Under the pieces are notes generated by a model. That model did no database searches. It had not been told where the DNA came from and saw nothing but the letters and a program-made list of their open reading frames with translations. This document shows positions 62,119-64,000 of a DNA stretch of 64,000 nt, in pieces (the first letter of the stretch is position 1; every line of letters starts with the position of its first letter). A program made the translations under genes and the position numbers. The DNA is from Paenibacillus ginsengarvi (lineage in GTDB: Bacteria; Bacillota; Bacilli; Paenibacillales; NBRC-103111), in assembly GCF_003626695.1 (NCBI RefSeq), contig NZ_RBAH01000026.1, positions 1-64,000 on the forward strand. Reading direction: 5' to 3'.

Positions 62119-63869
62119 TCATTTCGCGGTCCAGCCCGTATTTCCCGTTCCACTCTCCTTCACGTAAAGCGTCGAGCCGGGCAATCCGTCAGCTCTCAAA
62201 TAAAGCGACGCCACCGGAGCGGATACGACGCCTTCCGGGCTGCCCGTCCCGTACCGTATGCCGATATGGCCGGGTCCGAGCAACACGCCCGCCGCCTGCA
62301 GGAACCCTTCCGCCGTCCCTTCGCGAACGTTCAGCGCCGTGCCCGACACGCCGATGCTCGGGGCAGCCGTATCGCCGCCGAAATACACGCGCCCGTCCTT
62401 CACGAACCACTGAGTTTGACCGGTGGCTGTATTTACGGTCGTGATCGCATTCGCGACGCCAAGCTTTTGATCGTGGCCGCTCCCATCTCGATACCGGTCG
62501 GGGCGTTGTTCACGAATGTCATCTTGCGCTCCGACTGATCGTCGATCAAGGCGATGCTGCTCGTTCCCGACGGCTGCCGGACGCTGTCGATCGTCGTGAT
62601 CGGCAGCGTGCCGGTTATGTATACGCCGCGGCGCACGTTTCCGAAAATTTGCAGCCCGCGCACAGTGCACAATCTGATGTCGGTAGAAACGACATCGATC
62701 GCTTTCTCCCCCGTGCCCGTGCTGTAATGAACGCCGTCGATCGTCACGTTCGTGCCCGGATTGGACAGCTTCCATACCGCGTTGCAGCCAGCATTCGGCA
62801 CTTCCACGTACGTGTTCTGGAACGTCCAGGCGCCGCCGCCCGACAGGACGATCATGCCCGCCGCGCTGCCGCACCACTGGACCACATTGCCCGAAAAAAG
62901 CAGCGCCGACGCTTTGCTTGCCGGAACGTCGCAGTAGATGCCCTCCTGGGCGTGGCCGCTTATATAGTTGGCAATAAACCGTCCGGCATACACCTGCTGT
63001 CCGATCCGGATGCCCTGCCTGCTGTTCCAAAATTCGCAGCCCGTTACCGTAAGCGTCCAGGTGGAAACCCGCAGCGCAGGTCCGCTGCCGATCCCCGACA
63101 CGCGGACTCCTTCGAGCAAGCAGGCTCTGGATGCGCCGCCCCATGTCGCCACGTCGTCTTGCGGCCCCAGAAACGCTACGCCTTCACTCGATTGTGCGTT
63201 CCCTTCGAGCGTAAAATCCCGCGCAGCGCACGAGAGTGCATAACCGGTCGTCTTCGGGTCCGTATTGTCGCCGAAATGCAGCAGCGCGCTGCCGTTCGCC
63301 GTATTTTTCAACACCGTTACGAAGCGGCCCGCCCCCCGGAGCAGTTGGCCGTTCGCCTTCACCCGAAGAGTGCCCGTGATCGCATAAGTACCGGGCGGCA
63401 TCCATACCGGCAGCCCGCTGTCGAGCGCGGCTTGAATGGCAGCCGTGTTATCCGCCGCTCCGTCTCCGACCGCCCCGAACCAGGTTATGCTGATCTCTCC
63501 CTGGTAAATCCGCTTCCAGCGGGCTCCCGATGCGGAGACGATCACCAGCCCCGTGTCGTCGGGCGAAAGCGTGTCGGAATCGTCATAGTAAAACATCCCT
63601 TCGCAGCCGCTGTCGGTGACGAAGGCGTATGGAACCGTTACCGGCCCCGTCATCGCTCGAAGTCCGGCAATAGTAGTGTATGAACAACAGGCCGGGTCCA
63701 GGCCGCCGGAGCCGCCGTACACCGAATCGTGCACCGAATCGCCCTTGGACTCGCTGGTCCACATGCCCGAAGTCAATAACGCCGCTCCCGTCAAGCCAAG
63801 CGCCGAGAGCATCTTCCTCCGGCTAACATGCGAAGCGTTCGATTCCGGCCTTGCGTCGCGTGTATCCAA
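62119..63869 (-). pseudogene. Tat-exported pectate-lyase-like beta-helix protein, frameshifted
   Basis: Tat signal SRRKMLSALGLTGAALLTSG at residues 16-35 from a TTG start (63869, GGGGG upstream). Then the beta-helix pattern ISITWFGAVGDGAADNTAAIQAAL, the usual start of the pectate-lyase superfamily, with multiple parallel-helix turns. Near 62470 the frame ends early; adding one A to the AAAA run (ATCAAAAGC) restores ...KKLGVANAITT and continues to 62119 with a C-terminal tail domain SPEGVVSAPVASLYLRADG and LYVKESGTGNTGW, common in phage-tail-like and surface proteins. Either a real frameshift or a homopolymer sequencing error. Confidence 0.8.
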
Positions 63870-63955
63870 CTTTACCCCCGCTTTCGGATGGGATCGGTTT
63901 CGTCTGCGCGCTCCCGTCCTCGCGTCAGACGCCCGTCGATGCCGGCATCCGCCGG

Positions 63956-64000
63956 CTACTGGCTTTTCTGCTCGGCAATCGCTTTCTCAAGCTGCTCCTC
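63956..64000 (-). CDS. C-terminus of an unknown protein (partial)
   Basis: Only the last 14 codons are in the window: EEQLEKAIAEQKSQ followed by TAG. The gene continues beyond the right edge. It lies 86 bp upstream of the beta-helix gene on the same strand. Nothing can be said about function. Confidence 0.5.
   Translation of the reverse strand, partial: EEQLEKAIAEQKSQ

Noticed and set aside
54972-63869. Prophage
   Set aside because: Tailspike-like surface proteins are present, but no capsid, terminase, portal, integrase or lysis gene is seen.

Overview
The window looks like chromosome from a GC-rich, spore-forming member of the Paenibacillaceae (Paenibacillus or Cohnella type). The reasons are strong AGGAGG-type ribosome sites, frequent TTG/GTG starts, a Spo0E-like phosphatase, YesM/YesN two-component pairs, T-box and cobalamin riboswitch control, and intergenic hairpin repeats built on TAGCGGAA...TTCCGCTA. 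This is inference from gene content; no rRNA or tRNA gene was seen.

Layout. (1) 0.3-11 kb: a minus-strand carbohydrate operon (six-hairpin glycosidase, frameshifted PmoA-like protein, GH95-type fucosidase, GH106-like hydrolase, lone solute-binding lipoprotein) with a divergent AraC regulator and a cre-like site between them. (2) 11-20.8 kb: Na+/H+ antiporter, START-like protein, ChbG/YdjC deacetylase, GPH-type sugar transporter, a frameshifted unknown gene, an aminotransferase, an M50 membrane protease and an Spx/ArsC-like protein. (3) 21-32.4 kb: a cobalamin riboswitch operon, btuF-btuC-btuD-cobT-cobU-cbiB-cobS-(cobD-cobQ fusion)-pduO-type adenosyltransferase-rluA-type pseudouridine synthase. 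It can import corrinoids and build the nucleotide loop; no corrin-ring genes are present here. (4) 32.7-35.1 kb: an ECF-like sigma factor, a BtrH-like unknown protein and a GyrI-like ligand-binding protein. (5) 35.2-47.3 kb: a glycan locus with a YesN/YesM pair diverging from an ABC importer, sulfatase, GHL6-type hydrolase and sugar isomerase/epimerase-like enzyme. This suggests use of a sulfated polysaccharide. (6) 47.7-54.9 kb: housekeeping genes (asparaginase, CutC, free methionine-R-sulfoxide reductase, methyltransferase, Spo0E-like, aminotransferase with Lrp regulator, GNAT, zinc ribbon). (7) 55-64 kb: a degenerate sialidase-like fragment, two Tat-exported beta-helix surface proteins, a divergent arginyl-tRNA synthetase under a T-box, and between them a protein joining a Cro/XRE-type helix-turn-helix to a catalytically dead F1-ATPase beta-subunit core.

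The strongest candidate for something undescribed is that HTH-F1beta pseudo-ATPase (58439-59551). Next come a 126-bp dispersed structured element (113-238 and 47446-47571) whose middle arm can pair with either flank, two families of intergenic hairpin arrays, and the CobD-CobQ fusion. Four genes carry apparent frameshifts, two of them in homopolymer runs, so consensus errors must be excluded before calling them pseudogenes.
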